Positions 27,418 to 36,996 are shown, counted from the first letter of the stretch. The stretch: DNA of 64,000 bases from Pedobacter riviphilus (GCF_014692875.1 NZ_CP061171.1:4278001-4342000), one strand, 5' to 3'. The notes: generated from the letters alone by a model not told the origin. Made by a program: numbers and translations.

Positions 27418-27726
27418 TTATCTCTGACCTTATAGGTTTTAAAAACCTATAAGGTCTTATAAATTTATTTTTAAACGGAGGGTTTTGCGTTAGGGATTGT
27501 AAGGGTTCAGTGCCGATCCTTCATCGGCACCGGAGCGCAGCGCAGCCCTGAAAAGCCCGCCCCTTGCGCAGCTTGGGGAACGCCCAGATCAATTTGACAG
27601 TTTGCAATTGGCAATTTTCACTTCAATCCGTTTCCTGTTTTGGTCGCTCGGTCCTTAAATATGACACCGCGCTTAAATTTATACAAAGCGAAACTTTTAT
27701 CTTCGATAAATCGTTAATACAAACAC
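27418..27726. repeat. 309-base gap: long palindrome plus structured repeat, type C
   Basis: No gene is seen. At 27426-27456 is a near-perfect palindrome (GACCTTATAGGTTTT / AAAACCTATAAGGTC) that can end the PfkB transcript. At 27474-27590 is a repeat with the same head (cggagggttttgcgttagggat) and tail (gaaaagcc ... gcagcttggggaacgccc) as 8781-8910. Its central hairpin differs: GTGCCGAT (27510-27517) / ATCGGCAC (27523-27530). Confidence 0.6.
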
Positions 27727-28823
27727 ATGAGAGGTTTTCGTTTTTCTGATTATAAGCCGGGCGATACGCCAAAGGGTGGGTTCGATGAGTTGCTGAAATT
27801 ATTTAGCGAACTGCTGAATTATACAGCTGGAGATGCGACAGAGGCTTTAAGCTGGCTGAACGAGCTCGACAAACAATATAAATTAACCAATAACGATTAT
27901 GGTATCGGTAATTTTATCGATGACCTAAAAGACAAAGGTTACCTAACTGAAGATAATCAATCGGGAGAATTTAAAATTACAGCCAAAACTGAACAGACGA
28001 TCCGTAAATCGGCCCTTGATGAAATTTTCGGAAAACTAAAAAAATCAGGGCGCGGAAATCACAATAGTAATCAATCAGGCGTTGGTGAAGAAAAAAATGC
28101 CGACAGACGTGAATACAGTTTTGGAGATAGTTTGGATCAGATTGATATGACGGCCTCTATCCACAATGCGCAGATTAACCATGGTATTGGCGACTTCACT
28201 TTAACAGACCACGATCTGGAAGTAGAGGAAAAGGATTTTAAAACCTTAACCTCTACTGTATTGATGATTGATATTTCGCACTCGATGATTCTGTATGGCG
28301 AAGACCGGATTACCCCTGCCAAAAAAGTTGCCATGGCTTTGCCGAACTGATTAAAACGAAATATCCTAAAGACACTTTAGACATTGTGGTTTTCGGAAAT
28401 GATGCCTGGCCAATTAGCGTAAAAGACCTGCCTTATTTACAGGTTGGTCCTTACCATACCAATACTTATGCAGGATTAGAATTGGCTGCAGATTTACTCC
28501 GTCGACGGAAAACGCATAATAAGCAGATTTTCATGATTACCGACGGAAAACCGACCTGCTTAAAGGAAAATGGCAAATACTATAAAAACAGCATGGGTTT
28601 GGATAGGAAGGTAATTAACAAAACCTTAAACATGGCTGCCCAGTGTAAGCGACTGAAAATTCCGATTACGACATTTATGATTGCCAAAGACCCTTACCTG
28701 CAACAATTTGTTCGCCAGTTTACCGAAATTAATGGCGGCAGGGCTTTTTATAGCTCCTTAAATGGTTTGGGCGAATACATTTTCGAAGATTATATTAAAA
28801 ACAGAAGAAAAACAGTAAAATAA
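27727..28823 (+). CDS. VWA-domain protein paired with a MoxR-type ATPase (frameshifted as sequenced)
   Basis: A protein of about 365 residues when restored. The N-terminal half is helical and ends in a Gly/Asn/Ser-rich linker (KSGRGNHNSNQSGVGE). The C-terminal half is a von Willebrand factor A domain with the MIDAS start MIDISHSM and a later FMITDGKPT. As sequenced the frame stops at 28350 after KVAMALPN. Adding one T to the TTT at 28338-28340 gives KVAMAFAELIKTKYPKDTL and joins the frame to 28823. I infer a base-call error. VWA proteins next to MoxR AAA+ ATPases form chaperone-like pairs that activate or remodel protein complexes. Confidence 0.82.
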
Positions 28824-28976
28824 GGTGGAAGGTAAAAGGCTTAGGGTAAAACCCATCGCCAATCCCTACCCAAATCAACCATAAAAACATTAAAAGAGGG
28901 ATAGATGTATAGAAGAAGCTTGTTCACTTTGCAAACCTTACATCTTAAACCCTATGCCTTAAACCCAATTTAAAAG

Positions 28977-30464
28977 ATGCAAAACACCACATTAGGCGAA
29001 TTAAAAACCACAGGATATAAATCGAGATCTGTAAAAGAAGAGCTTAGGGAAAATCTGATTAAAGTGCTCCGTGATAAAAAAACCGAATTTGAAGGCATTA
29101 TTGGCTATGATGAAACGGTGATTCCGGAGCTGCAAACAGCCATTTTATCGCGTCATAATATTTTATTACTGGGATTACGCGGACAGGCTAAAACACGTAT
29201 TGCCCGTTTAATGGTAAACCTACTGGATGAGTATGTGCCATATGTTGCCGGAAGTGAGATTTTTGATGATCCCTTGAATCCAATTTCATGGTATGCTAAA
29301 AACGAAATTGCTATAAAAGGCGATGATACCGAAATTGCCTGGTTACACCGCAGCGAAAGGTATACCGAAAAACTGGCTACACCCGATGTTACCGTTGCTG
29401 ATTTAATTGGCGATGTTGACCCCATTAAGGCCGCTACATTAAAATTAACCTATAATGATGAGCGTGTAATCCACTTTGGCTTAATTCCCCGTGCACACCG
29501 AAGCATTTTTGTGATTAATGAGCTTCCGGATTTACAAGCACGTATACAGGTTGCGTTGTTTAACATGTTACAGGAGAAAGATATTCAAATTCGTGGTTTT
29601 AAACTGCGCTTACCTTTAGATATCCAGTTCGTATTTACCGCAAACCCTGAAGATTATACCAACCGCGGAAGCATCGTTACACCTTTGAAAGATAGGATTG
29701 AAAGTCAGATTTTAACCCACTATCCTAAAACCATCGAAATTTCGCGCAAAATTACTTTTCAGGAGGCCAAATTAACGGCTGATCAAAAAGCAAATATAGA
29801 AGCCGATGGACTGGTGAAAGACCTGATAGAGCAAATTGCTTTTGAAGCCCGTAAAAGTGAGTACATCGATCAAAAATCTGGCGTATCGGCCAGGCTGACC
29901 ATCTCCGCATACGAAAATTTAATCAGCACCGCCGAAAGAAGAATGTTGATCTCTGGCGAGAAAAATACGTTTGTACGTTTATCTGATCTAGCTGGAATTA
30001 TCCCAGCCATTACGGGTAAAATAGAATTGGTTTACGAAGGCGAATTAGAAGGGCCCGCACATGTAGCCACTACCTTGATCGGCAAAGCGGTTAAAACTTT
30101 GTTTGCACGGTATTTCCCCGATCCAGAAAAAGCTAAAAAAAGCAAAACGGCTAATCCTTATACTGAAGTAACCGAATGGTTTACAGAAGGTAATAATGTT
30201 GATGTTACCGATACCTTAACCAATGCACAGTATAAAAAAGCGCTGATGCTGGTGCCAAGTTTATACGATCTGGTAAAGAAATTTCATCCTAAATTAAGTG
30301 AGAACCAAACTTTACTTTTAATGGAATTTGTATTACATGGTTTAGCTGAATATTCACAATTGAGCAAAAACTATTTAAATGGCGGCTTCGGTTTCGCTGA
30401 TATGTTTGGCAGTTTATTTAACGCCGAATTTGACGAGGAAGAGGATGAAGACGATTTCAGATAA
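28977..30464 (+). CDS. MoxR / Mg-chelatase-type AAA+ ATPase
   Basis: A 495-residue AAA+ ATPase. The P-loop is GLRGQAKTRIA (GxxGxxKT). The Walker B-like segment is SIFVINELPDL with the Asp replaced by Asn, and sensor-1 is FVFTANPEDY with a following arginine (LKDRIESQILTHYP). The region is close to magnesium-chelatase subunit I and MoxR ATPases. A C-terminal helical region ends in an acidic tail (EFDEEEDEDDFR). It lies just after the VWA gene and six bases before an SMC-like ATPase gene. The Asn in Walker B is worth checking. Confidence 0.83.
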   Translation: MQNTTLGELKTTGYKSRSVKEELRENLIKVLRDKKTEFEGIIGYDETVIPELQTAILSRHNILLLGLRGQAKTRIARLMVNLLDEYVPYVAGSEIFDDPLNPISWYAKNEIAIKGDDTEIAWLHRSERYTEKLATPDVTVADLIGDVDPIKAATLKLTYNDERVIHFGLIPRAHRSIFVINELPDLQARIQVALFNMLQEKDIQIRGFKLRLPLDIQFVFTANPEDYTNRGSIVTPLKDRIESQILTHYPKTIEISRKITFQEAKLTADQKANIEADGLVKDLIEQIAFEARKSEYIDQKSGVSARLTISAYENLISTAERRMLISGEKNTFVRLSDLAGIIPAITGKIELVYEGELEGPAHVATTLIGKAVKTLFARYFPDPEKAKKSKTANPYTEVTEWFTEGNNVDVTDTLTNAQYKKALMLVPSLYDLVKKFHPKLSENQTLLLMEFVLHGLAEYSQLSKNYLNGGFGFADMFGSLFNAEFDEEEDEDDFR

Positions 30465-30470
30465 AAATTA

Positions 30471-31217
30471 ATGGATTTTAACGGATATCTTTTATCATTA
30501 AGGTTAAAACAAGAGCACCTTCCTAACGGATATCCGTTTAATATTCCATGCTTAAAATCTTTTGAAAAGTTAGACTTTCACCCTAATGTTACCTTTTTTA
30601 CCGGCGAAAACGGCATTGGAAAGTCGACCCTGACTGAAGCTATAGCAGTTTATCTTGGTTTTAATGCAGAAGGTGGGGGTAAGAATTTCAACTTTAAAAG
30701 TACAGCAACACATTCTGCTTTGCATGATTACCTAATTATGACGAAGGGGTATAAAAAAATTAAAGATGGCTACTTTTTAAGGGGAGAAAGTTTCTATAAC
30801 GTTGCCAGCGAGATTGATAAGCTAGACGAGGAACCTGGCGCACCAAAAATTATAGATTCTTATGGCGGTATTTCCTTACACGAACAATCGCACGGGGAAT
30901 CCTTTTGGTCGGTATTTATGAACCGATTTTGGGGCAATGGTGTTTATATTCTCGATGAGCCCGAATCGGCACTTTCTGCGACGAAACAAATTGCCATGTT
31001 ATCCAAAATCAATAATCTGGTCGGCAAAAATGCGCAATTTATTATCGCAACACACTCTCCCATCTTATTATCCTACCCCAATGCCTGGATATATGAAATG
31101 ACTGAAAATAAAATAGCCAGGGTTAAATATGAAGAATCTGAGGTTTATAGAGTTTATAAATCTTTTTTAGATCATCCTCAACGAATATTAGATAATATAT
31201 TTACTTCAAATACTTAA
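30471..31217 (+). CDS. AAA/ABC-ATPase-like protein (AAA_21/SMC-type)
   Basis: A 248-residue soluble ATPase with the Walker A motif GENGIGKST near residue 45. A signature-like LHEQSHGESF lies near residue 140, Walker B VYILDEPESAL, and a switch His in IIATHSPILL. This is the compact AAA_21-type ATPase found both alone and in many systems. It has no membrane partner here. Its position six bases after the MoxR-like gene suggests one transcript, so it may supply a third ATPase or regulatory part to the VWA/MoxR module. Confidence 0.82.
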   Translation: MDFNGYLLSLRLKQEHLPNGYPFNIPCLKSFEKLDFHPNVTFFTGENGIGKSTLTEAIAVYLGFNAEGGGKNFNFKSTATHSALHDYLIMTKGYKKIKDGYFLRGESFYNVASEIDKLDEEPGAPKIIDSYGGISLHEQSHGESFWSVFMNRFWGNGVYILDEPESALSATKQIAMLSKINNLVGKNAQFIIATHSPILLSYPNAWIYEMTENKIARVKYEESEVYRVYKSFLDHPQRILDNIFTSNT

Positions 31218-31220
31218 TTT

Positions 31221-31247
31221 AGGCAGATTAAATCTGCCTTGTTTTTA
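31221..31247 (+). terminator. Terminator after the AAA_21 ATPase gene
   Basis: Palindrome AGGCAGATTAAATCTGCCT followed by tgttttt. Confidence 0.8.
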
Positions 31248-31272
31248 TACTTAAATCGAATAACCCGATCAT

Positions 31273-32535
31273 ATGGGAAGATTACCTTTCATCATTGCCG
31301 CCTGCATTTTCATTATTGCATTTGATATTTACTGCTTTAAAGCCATTATTGCTGTTTTTAAAAAATGGAAACCAAATACGAAAAAGGTATTTACTATTAC
31401 CTATTGGAGCTATAGCACCTTACTGATCATCGGTGTTTTTTGTGGCATTTACCTCAATCTTTTCCTTACACTGAGGGCTATTATCTTAGTGGCCTTCTTT
31501 TTAACCGTAGCTTGTAAACTGGCCATGTTGCCCTTTTTGTTACTTGATGATTTACGCAGGTTGTTCATTAAAATTTTCAGGAAAAATAAAAAAACTAAAA
31601 TTTCAACCGTACCACAAACAGCACAATCTACGGCTGCAGAGCCCATTTCACGATCGGAATTTTTGGTTAAAGCCGGATTGGTGGCAGCAGCAGTACCCTT
31701 AACTTCATTAAGTTGGGGTATTATTTCTGGCGCATACGATTACCAGGTGCGACGGGTAAATTTAATCCTCCCTAACCTACCCAAGGCTTTTGATGGTATT
31801 ACCATGGGTCAGATTTCTGACATCCACTCTGGTAGCTTTTATAACAAAACGGCTGTAAAAGGCGGTGTAGAAATGTTATTGGGTGAAAAGCCCGATTTTA
31901 TTTTTTTCACAGGCGATTTGGTAAACAACCTCACCAACGAAGTAAGAGATTACCAGGATATATTTTCGAAAGTAAAAGCACCACTCGGTGTATATTCATC
32001 ATTAGGCAACCACGACTATGGTGATTATTATTTTGGAAAGGAATCATCTCCTGCCAAGGTAAAAAACCTGAAAGATATGGTTGATGTGCATAAAGTAATG
32101 GGTTACGACTTACTCATGAACGAAAACCGGAGATTAAAAGTAGACGGAGAAGAAATCGGGATTTTAGGGATTGAAAACTGGGGTATGGGCCGCTTTCCAA
32201 AATATGGAAAAATGGAACTGGCCGTTCAAAATACGGATGATTTACCGGTTAAACTTTTGCTCAGTCACGATCCTTCACACTGGCGCGGAGAGGTTTTGAA
32301 AAAATACCCGCAAATAGATGCCATGTTTAGTGGGCATACGCACGGAATGCAGTTTGGTGTTCGTTTTAAAGAGGCGCAATGGAGCCCCGTGCAATACATT
32401 TACAAAGAATGGGCAGGTTTGTACCAGGAGCAAAAACAACAGCTTTATGTTAATGTGGGCTATGGCTTTTTAGGTTATCCGGGTAGGGTTGGTATTTTAC
32501 CTGAGATTACAATATTTACTTTGAAGAGGGCTTAG
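31273..32535 (+). CDS. Membrane-anchored metallophosphoesterase (YkuE-like)
   Basis: A 420-residue calcineurin-like phosphoesterase. Three membrane helices at the N-terminus (about 5-27, 40-60 and 66-88) are followed by a charged linker and another short hydrophobic segment near 140. The catalytic domain has ISDIHSG, FTGDLVNN, SLGNHDYGDY, LLSHDPSHW and FSGHTHGMQFG, giving the full set of metal ligands. The related YkuE proteins act on phospholipids or UDP-sugar lipids; the substrate here is unknown. Confidence 0.87.
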   Translation: MGRLPFIIAACIFIIAFDIYCFKAIIAVFKKWKPNTKKVFTITYWSYSTLLIIGVFCGIYLNLFLTLRAIILVAFFLTVACKLAMLPFLLLDDLRRLFIKIFRKNKKTKISTVPQTAQSTAAEPISRSEFLVKAGLVAAAVPLTSLSWGIISGAYDYQVRRVNLILPNLPKAFDGITMGQISDIHSGSFYNKTAVKGGVEMLLGEKPDFIFFTGDLVNNLTNEVRDYQDIFSKVKAPLGVYSSLGNHDYGDYYFGKESSPAKVKNLKDMVDVHKVMGYDLLMNENRRLKVDGEEIGILGIENWGMGRFPKYGKMELAVQNTDDLPVKLLLSHDPSHWRGEVLKKYPQIDAMFSGHTHGMQFGVRFKEAQWSPVQYIYKEWAGLYQEQKQQLYVNVGYGFLGYPGRVGILPEITIFTLKRA

Positions 32536-32561
32536 ACTAAACATGAGTGAGTTTCGAATGA

Positions 32562-32625
32562 TTGAATGAGAGAATACCGGCATCAGGCCTAAAACATTCG
32601 CTAATTCAATCATTCTCTCATTCAA
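32562..32625. repeat. Inverted repeat, ATTCTCTCATTC family, copy 2
   Basis: Arms TTGAATGAGAGAAT (32562-32575) and ATTCTCTCATTCAA (32612-32625) are perfect 14-bp inverted repeats between two convergent genes. The right side matches the copy at 19204-19236. It may serve as a two-way terminator. Confidence 0.6.
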
Positions 32626-32634
32626 GAATTATAT

Positions 32635-33324
32635 TTATCCCGCGTTAAAGCGATAACCTACCCCCCTCACGGTTTGTAATAACTGCGGATTATCAGGGTT
32701 CAATTCTATCTTCTTACGTAAGCGCACAATATGCATATCAAGCGTTCTGGTATTCACATCAGAGTTGTAGCCCCACACCACCAACATCAATTCATCACGG
32801 TTGATAACTTTACCCGGGTTGCGCAAGAAATAAAGGAGGATACGGTTTTCCAATATCGTCAATTCGATTTTCTTTCCATCTCTGAATAATGTGTGGATGT
32901 TTGGATGATGTTCCATATTACCAAAACGATGAATTTCGGCAGTATCTTTATTCACAATAAATTTCACCTTACTCTCCAACATCGCAACCAAAACATCCAT
33001 ATTAAATGGTTTGGTGATATAATCAGATGCACCAAAGTTGTAGGCATCAATTTTATCCACATCCTGTGCTTTAGCCGTCATCATAATGATCAGGTTTTCG
33101 AAACCTTGCTTGCGCACATTCTCACAAACTTCGGCGCCCTGTTTACCAGGCATCATCCAATCCAATAAAACAATATCAGGCTGATCGGCTAAAATCATTC
33201 TTTCACCTGCTTCCCCATCATTTGCTTCGAGCGCAGTATAACCTTCAGCCTTTAAACGGTGGGCTACAAGAAAGCGAAGATTTTCATCATCTTCTACGAT
33301 TAATATTTTTACTTCTTTAGACAT
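32635..33324 (-). CDS. OmpR/PhoB-family response regulator
   Basis: A 229-residue regulator. The receiver domain has the acidic pair near residues 11-13, the phospho-acceptor Asp55 in VLLDWMMPG and Lys in DYITKPF. A winged-helix DNA-binding domain follows (ELTILENRILLYFLRNPG; TRTLDMHIVRLRKKIE; LLQTVRGVGYRF). It is the last gene of the minus-strand S9-like / histidine kinase / regulator set, so it is the likely partner of that kinase. An 89-base spacer separates it from the kinase gene. Confidence 0.93.
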   Translation of the reverse strand: MSKEVKILIVEDDENLRFLVAHRLKAEGYTALEANDGEAGERMILADQPDIVLLDWMMPGKQGAEVCENVRKQGFENLIIMMTAKAQDVDKIDAYNFGASDYITKPFNMDVLVAMLESKVKFIVNKDTAEIHRFGNMEHHPNIHTLFRDGKKIELTILENRILLYFLRNPGKVINRDELMLVVWGYNSDVNTRTLDMHIVRLRKKIELNPDNPQLLQTVRGVGYRFNAG

Positions 33325-33339
33325 TTATGTGTGTGTTAC

Positions 33340-33412
33340 ATTGTAATGTTGAAACGCTGCAATGTTTGAAGGTTAATTAACTTTCCAACCTTTAACTTTT
33401 CAACCGCTAAAA
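33340..33412. repeat. Low-complexity aatgttgaaa/aaccttt spacer
   Basis: The kinase-regulator gap holds repeated words (aatgttgaaacgctgcaatgtt; aggttaattaactttccaacc), another degenerate intergenic repeat. AAGGTT and AACCTT could pair as a short stem in the operon mRNA. Confidence 0.3.
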
Positions 33413-33413
33413 A

Positions 33414-35087
33414 TTAACTATTATATGGCAGTACAATTTTAAATTCAGTACCACTCCCTACTTTGCTTTTTACAGAGATTTCTCCCTCCATAAAGTTAAC
33501 CAGTTCTTTGCAGAATGCCAAACCCAGGCCTACACTGCCCATTTGGTTATATTCATTCTGTATCCTGAAAAACTTCTTAAATATATTGTTTAATTCTGAC
33601 GATGCGATACCTATCCCTTTATCGGCAAACCGGAAAACCAATACCCCTTTAATCAGCTTTGCACTAATGTGCAACTTCTTCTGTTCCGGTTTCGAGTATT
33701 TGTAGGCATTCTCTGCCAGATTATCGAATAAACTACCCAATAATACCGGATCTGTAATAAAGGTTTTAAAGCCTACCACCTCATAGGTAATCTTAAAATC
33801 GGGATGTTTTAAGGTATGCGATTCAATTGTACTTTCAATAAAATCTACAATATTAACTTCTTCCTGGTTCAGTTTAATGGCTTTATTTTCGATCTGCGTA
33901 AAGGCCAGGAGTTTGTTCATTAAACCATTCAGTTTATCAGCTTCTTCATCCAGTATCTTACCATAAAGCTGCTGTTCCCTTTGGCTTAATGTGGTAGCAC
34001 TTTTAATATTGTTTCCTGCAATCTTAATTACACTTACGGGTGTTTTAAACTCATGCGTAAGGTTATTCACAAAATCGTACTGCAGCTTAAACATTTTGCG
34101 GTTGATGTTCAGGTTACGGTAAATCAAAAAAGCAACCAATAAAAGCACCCCATATACCAGCAATAGCACCAAGGCTATTGGCATGAAGTAAATAAAAATT
34201 TCTTTCTTGATGTAAGATTTTGATGAAATGAGGTACAACTTAAAATCAGAAAATGCGCCTGGCAGGGCAATTTCGGTATTAATGCTCTCATCAGAAGTAT
34301 CAATCGGATCATAAGTTAGCGGTTCAATCCTGATTGTTTGGTACAATAATGGCCGCGTATTGATGATCTTGATTTTATGTGCATCGAGATTAAAAACCAG
34401 TACATCCTGTTGATAAACAGGTGCCGGATTTAACTTCCGCCTGATCATATCTTTATAGGCTCTTAAATCTTCCCGACGGGGAATATTTAAGTAAGTGATT
34501 TTGTTTTCGTTCGAATTAACGATAGAAAAGTTGGTAAACAGTTCTTCTTGCGTAGGTACTGATGCAGTATCCAGATCTTCAACAAAAGTGGCAAGTTTAA
34601 TGGCGATTGCATTAAAATCACTCCCTACATTAAAAGATCTCGTATCATCTTCTGAATACAGCTTTACCGAATCGGGTTTTACGCCTTTACCAAACTGGAA
34701 AATAGATTTTGGGCCAATACCCAGGTGATTTGCATTAATCCCATCTTTAACAGGCACATTCTTTACCTCTGTATCGTAAAAAGTAACCTTCGAGATAAAA
34801 GGATATTTTAACATCACGGTATCAACAAACTTCGCTGCTGTAGAAGAGTCTAAAAAGCCACTATAATACGAAATCTCGGGCATTTTATTCTGAAAGAAAT
34901 CGTTATAAGGTTTAATACTTTGCTCGAGTACATTTACTTTCTCGGAGACAAAATCGTTCTCAATCGATTTTTTGCTATAGTTAAACGCTAAAAAAAGCGA
35001 CAGGATAAAAAGAATGGAAATGAGTACAATGAAGGTTACGCCGAGCGAGAAATTTTTACGATAACCACTTTTTTTATCTAAGGCCAT
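33414..35087 (-). CDS. Membrane sensor histidine kinase
   Basis: A 557-residue kinase with a membrane helix at about 16-38, a periplasmic sensor domain of about 260 residues, and a second helix at about 297-323. The phospho-acceptor His345 is in NLTHEFKTPVSVIK. The ATP-binding domain has N, G1 and G2 boxes (LFDNLAENAYKYS; FADKGIGIASSEL; GSVGLGLAFCKELV). The sensor region resembles no family I recognise. It starts only three bases after the S9-like lipoprotein gene, so the two are very likely translated together; see the findings. Confidence 0.93.
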   Translation of the reverse strand: MALDKKSGYRKNFSLGVTFIVLISILFILSLFLAFNYSKKSIENDFVSEKVNVLEQSIKPYNDFFQNKMPEISYYSGFLDSSTAAKFVDTVMLKYPFISKVTFYDTEVKNVPVKDGINANHLGIGPKSIFQFGKGVKPDSVKLYSEDDTRSFNVGSDFNAIAIKLATFVEDLDTASVPTQEELFTNFSIVNSNENKITYLNIPRREDLRAYKDMIRRKLNPAPVYQQDVLVFNLDAHKIKIINTRPLLYQTIRIEPLTYDPIDTSDESINTEIALPGAFSDFKLYLISSKSYIKKEIFIYFMPIALVLLLVYGVLLLVAFLIYRNLNINRKMFKLQYDFVNNLTHEFKTPVSVIKIAGNNIKSATTLSQREQQLYGKILDEEADKLNGLMNKLLAFTQIENKAIKLNQEEVNIVDFIESTIESHTLKHPDFKITYEVVGFKTFITDPVLLGSLFDNLAENAYKYSKPEQKKLHISAKLIKGVLVFRFADKGIGIASSELNNIFKKFFRIQNEYNQMGSVGLGLAFCKELVNFMEGEISVKSKVGSGTEFKIVLPYNS

Positions 35088-35090
35088 ACC

Positions 35091-36974
35091 CTATTTCTTA
35101 CCTAGATTTTCCTGTAAAAATTCTTCTAAAGCTTTGTATAATGCCGTTCTGCTCTGTTGGCGTACTATTGGGTTTGGTCCCTCTTCTTTTTCGATATAGG
35201 TAACCTGAACATTCCGTTTTTTCAGTTCCTTAATAAACTGAACGCCCTCTGCTACATTAACACGTGGATCTTTAGGGTTCTGTGCGATAAAAACAGGCGA
35301 TTTAAAGCGATCGGCATGGAAAACAGGCGATGCAAACCGCATATAATCGGTATCGGTTACCGGATTGCCAACAATTTCATAATACATCTGCAGATTCGCT
35401 TTTAAAAACGGTGGAATAGTTTTCAGGTAACTGAATAAATTGATTACACCTGAATTTGATCCACCACATTTATAAAGATCGGGATTTTTATACAAACAAT
35501 TTAATGCAATATAACCTCCAAAACCGTTGCCATAAATAGCGATTTTTTTAGGGTTGGCAATTTTTTTGGCAATTAACCATTTTACTCCATCATTAACGTC
35601 TTCCTGAATTTTATCGCTCCACTGCTTAAAACCAGCGGCATAAAAAGATTTTCCATAGCCCGTAGATCCACGATAGTTTACCTGCAAAACAGCATAACCA
35701 CGGTTAGCCAGAAACTGTACTTCGGCATTATAGCCCCAACTATTTCTCCCCGCTGGGCCGTTATGCGGCAAAACTACTACAGGCAAATTAACAGCCTTTT
35801 TATTTTTTGGCAAGGTTAAATAACCGTTAATGGTTAAATTATCGGCACTCTTAAAACAAATTGGTTTCATAGCACTCATATCGCCCTGTTTAATAGATGG
35901 GCTAATATCAGTTAGTTTTTTAAGTTTATTCTCACTAACGGTATAGAGGTAATAAGAACCCGGATTTTTATCGGTAAAGGTTCTTACCACAAAAACTTTA
36001 TCCATTTTGTCTTTATCCATAATTTTCCATTCGGTACCTGGCAAAAGCCGGTCTATTTTCGAATAGGTAATCCTAGTGCTATCATCAAGGTAATATTTTT
36101 CCTTTTTCCAGGTTTCACATGTTACAAAAAGCATTTTCTTTTGTAGGCGTGAGTATTTTGCATCTACTACATTTAAGGTATCATTTGCAAAAAGCACCTG
36201 TTTTTCTTTACCATTTTTTAAATCGAGTGCCACTAATGCATTCTTATCCCTGTTTACATTAGAAATGGCATAAAGTATATTCGGCTGGTTTTCTGAGAAA
36301 GCAATGGGCTGTAAAGTGGTTTCGAAATTATTGGTAATTACCGGGGCAAAGGCCTGGTTTTCGTTTTCGCGATACATTAAAGTTTCGTTCACTCCATCAC
36401 TTGCTACAGCAATTTTCAATACTCCTCTATTATCTGTCATCCATTCGGTAATATTACCCGGGTTTTTGGCCGCAATATCCATCTTACCGTTCCGAACATT
36501 TAAACGATAAACATCGAAAACTGTCGAGTCGCGTTTGTTGGATGCCACAATAATGTATTTATCATCAATTAACTGATCTTCTATTACCCTTAGCCTGCTT
36601 TTCTCGTTGGCACTCAGCTGAACCTGCCTGCTTCCATCTTTATTGATGACGAAAATATCCGATTTACGCTCTTTAGATTCGTCTTCAGTATAATAAATCA
36701 GCTCATTATTGCTGGTCCAGAAATGGAAACTGATATTCTTCCCATTCAAATGGGTTAACTGAATGCTATTTCCAGTGGTAAGATCTTCAGCAAAAAGATC
36801 AAGTTTTTTATCATGAAGCTTTAAATAAGAAAGACTTTTCCCATCTGGAGAAATGCGATAGTAGGCTTTATCCTGCGTTTTAAAAAAATCGTCTACAGGA
36901 ATAGTATCATTGTTAGTGCCTTTACAAGCCCAAATCAATGCAACCAATAACAATAGAAAAATCCTTTTTAGCAT
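35091..36974 (-). CDS. S9-family peptidase-like lipoprotein, probably inactive
   Basis: A 627-residue lipoprotein (lipobox VALIWAC) with a beta-propeller-like first half (repeated LxxGxxxQ/N segments) and an alpha/beta-hydrolase domain from about residue 365. The hydrolase part matches S9 prolyl-oligopeptidase-like enzymes: VVVLPHNGPAGRNSWGYNAE, GYAVLQVNYRGSTGYGKSF, QEDVNDGVKWL. The nucleophile motif reads YGNGFGGYIAL, so the Ser of GxSxGG is Gly484. The His of the usual EGHGF motif is Pro600 (EGPNP). The Asp (569) is kept. Two of three catalytic residues are lost, so I expect no peptidase activity and infer a binding or sensing role. It precedes the kinase gene. Confidence 0.85.
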   Translation of the reverse strand: MLKRIFLLLLVALIWACKGTNNDTIPVDDFFKTQDKAYYRISPDGKSLSYLKLHDKKLDLFAEDLTTGNSIQLTHLNGKNISFHFWTSNNELIYYTEDESKERKSDIFVINKDGSRQVQLSANEKSRLRVIEDQLIDDKYIIVASNKRDSTVFDVYRLNVRNGKMDIAAKNPGNITEWMTDNRGVLKIAVASDGVNETLMYRENENQAFAPVITNNFETTLQPIAFSENQPNILYAISNVNRDKNALVALDLKNGKEKQVLFANDTLNVVDAKYSRLQKKMLFVTCETWKKEKYYLDDSTRITYSKIDRLLPGTEWKIMDKDKMDKVFVVRTFTDKNPGSYYLYTVSENKLKKLTDISPSIKQGDMSAMKPICFKSADNLTINGYLTLPKNKKAVNLPVVVLPHNGPAGRNSWGYNAEVQFLANRGYAVLQVNYRGSTGYGKSFYAAGFKQWSDKIQEDVNDGVKWLIAKKIANPKKIAIYGNGFGGYIALNCLYKNPDLYKCGGSNSGVINLFSYLKTIPPFLKANLQMYYEIVGNPVTDTDYMRFASPVFHADRFKSPVFIAQNPKDPRVNVAEGVQFIKELKKRNVQVTYIEKEEGPNPIVRQQSRTALYKALEEFLQENLGKK

Positions 36975-36996
36975 AAATAAATCCTTTACAGGATGA

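Noticed and set aside
30471-31217. The AAA_21 ATPase as part of a phage-defence system
   Set aside because: No nuclease, toxin or other defence partner lies nearby; the neighbours are a VWA and a MoxR-type ATPase.
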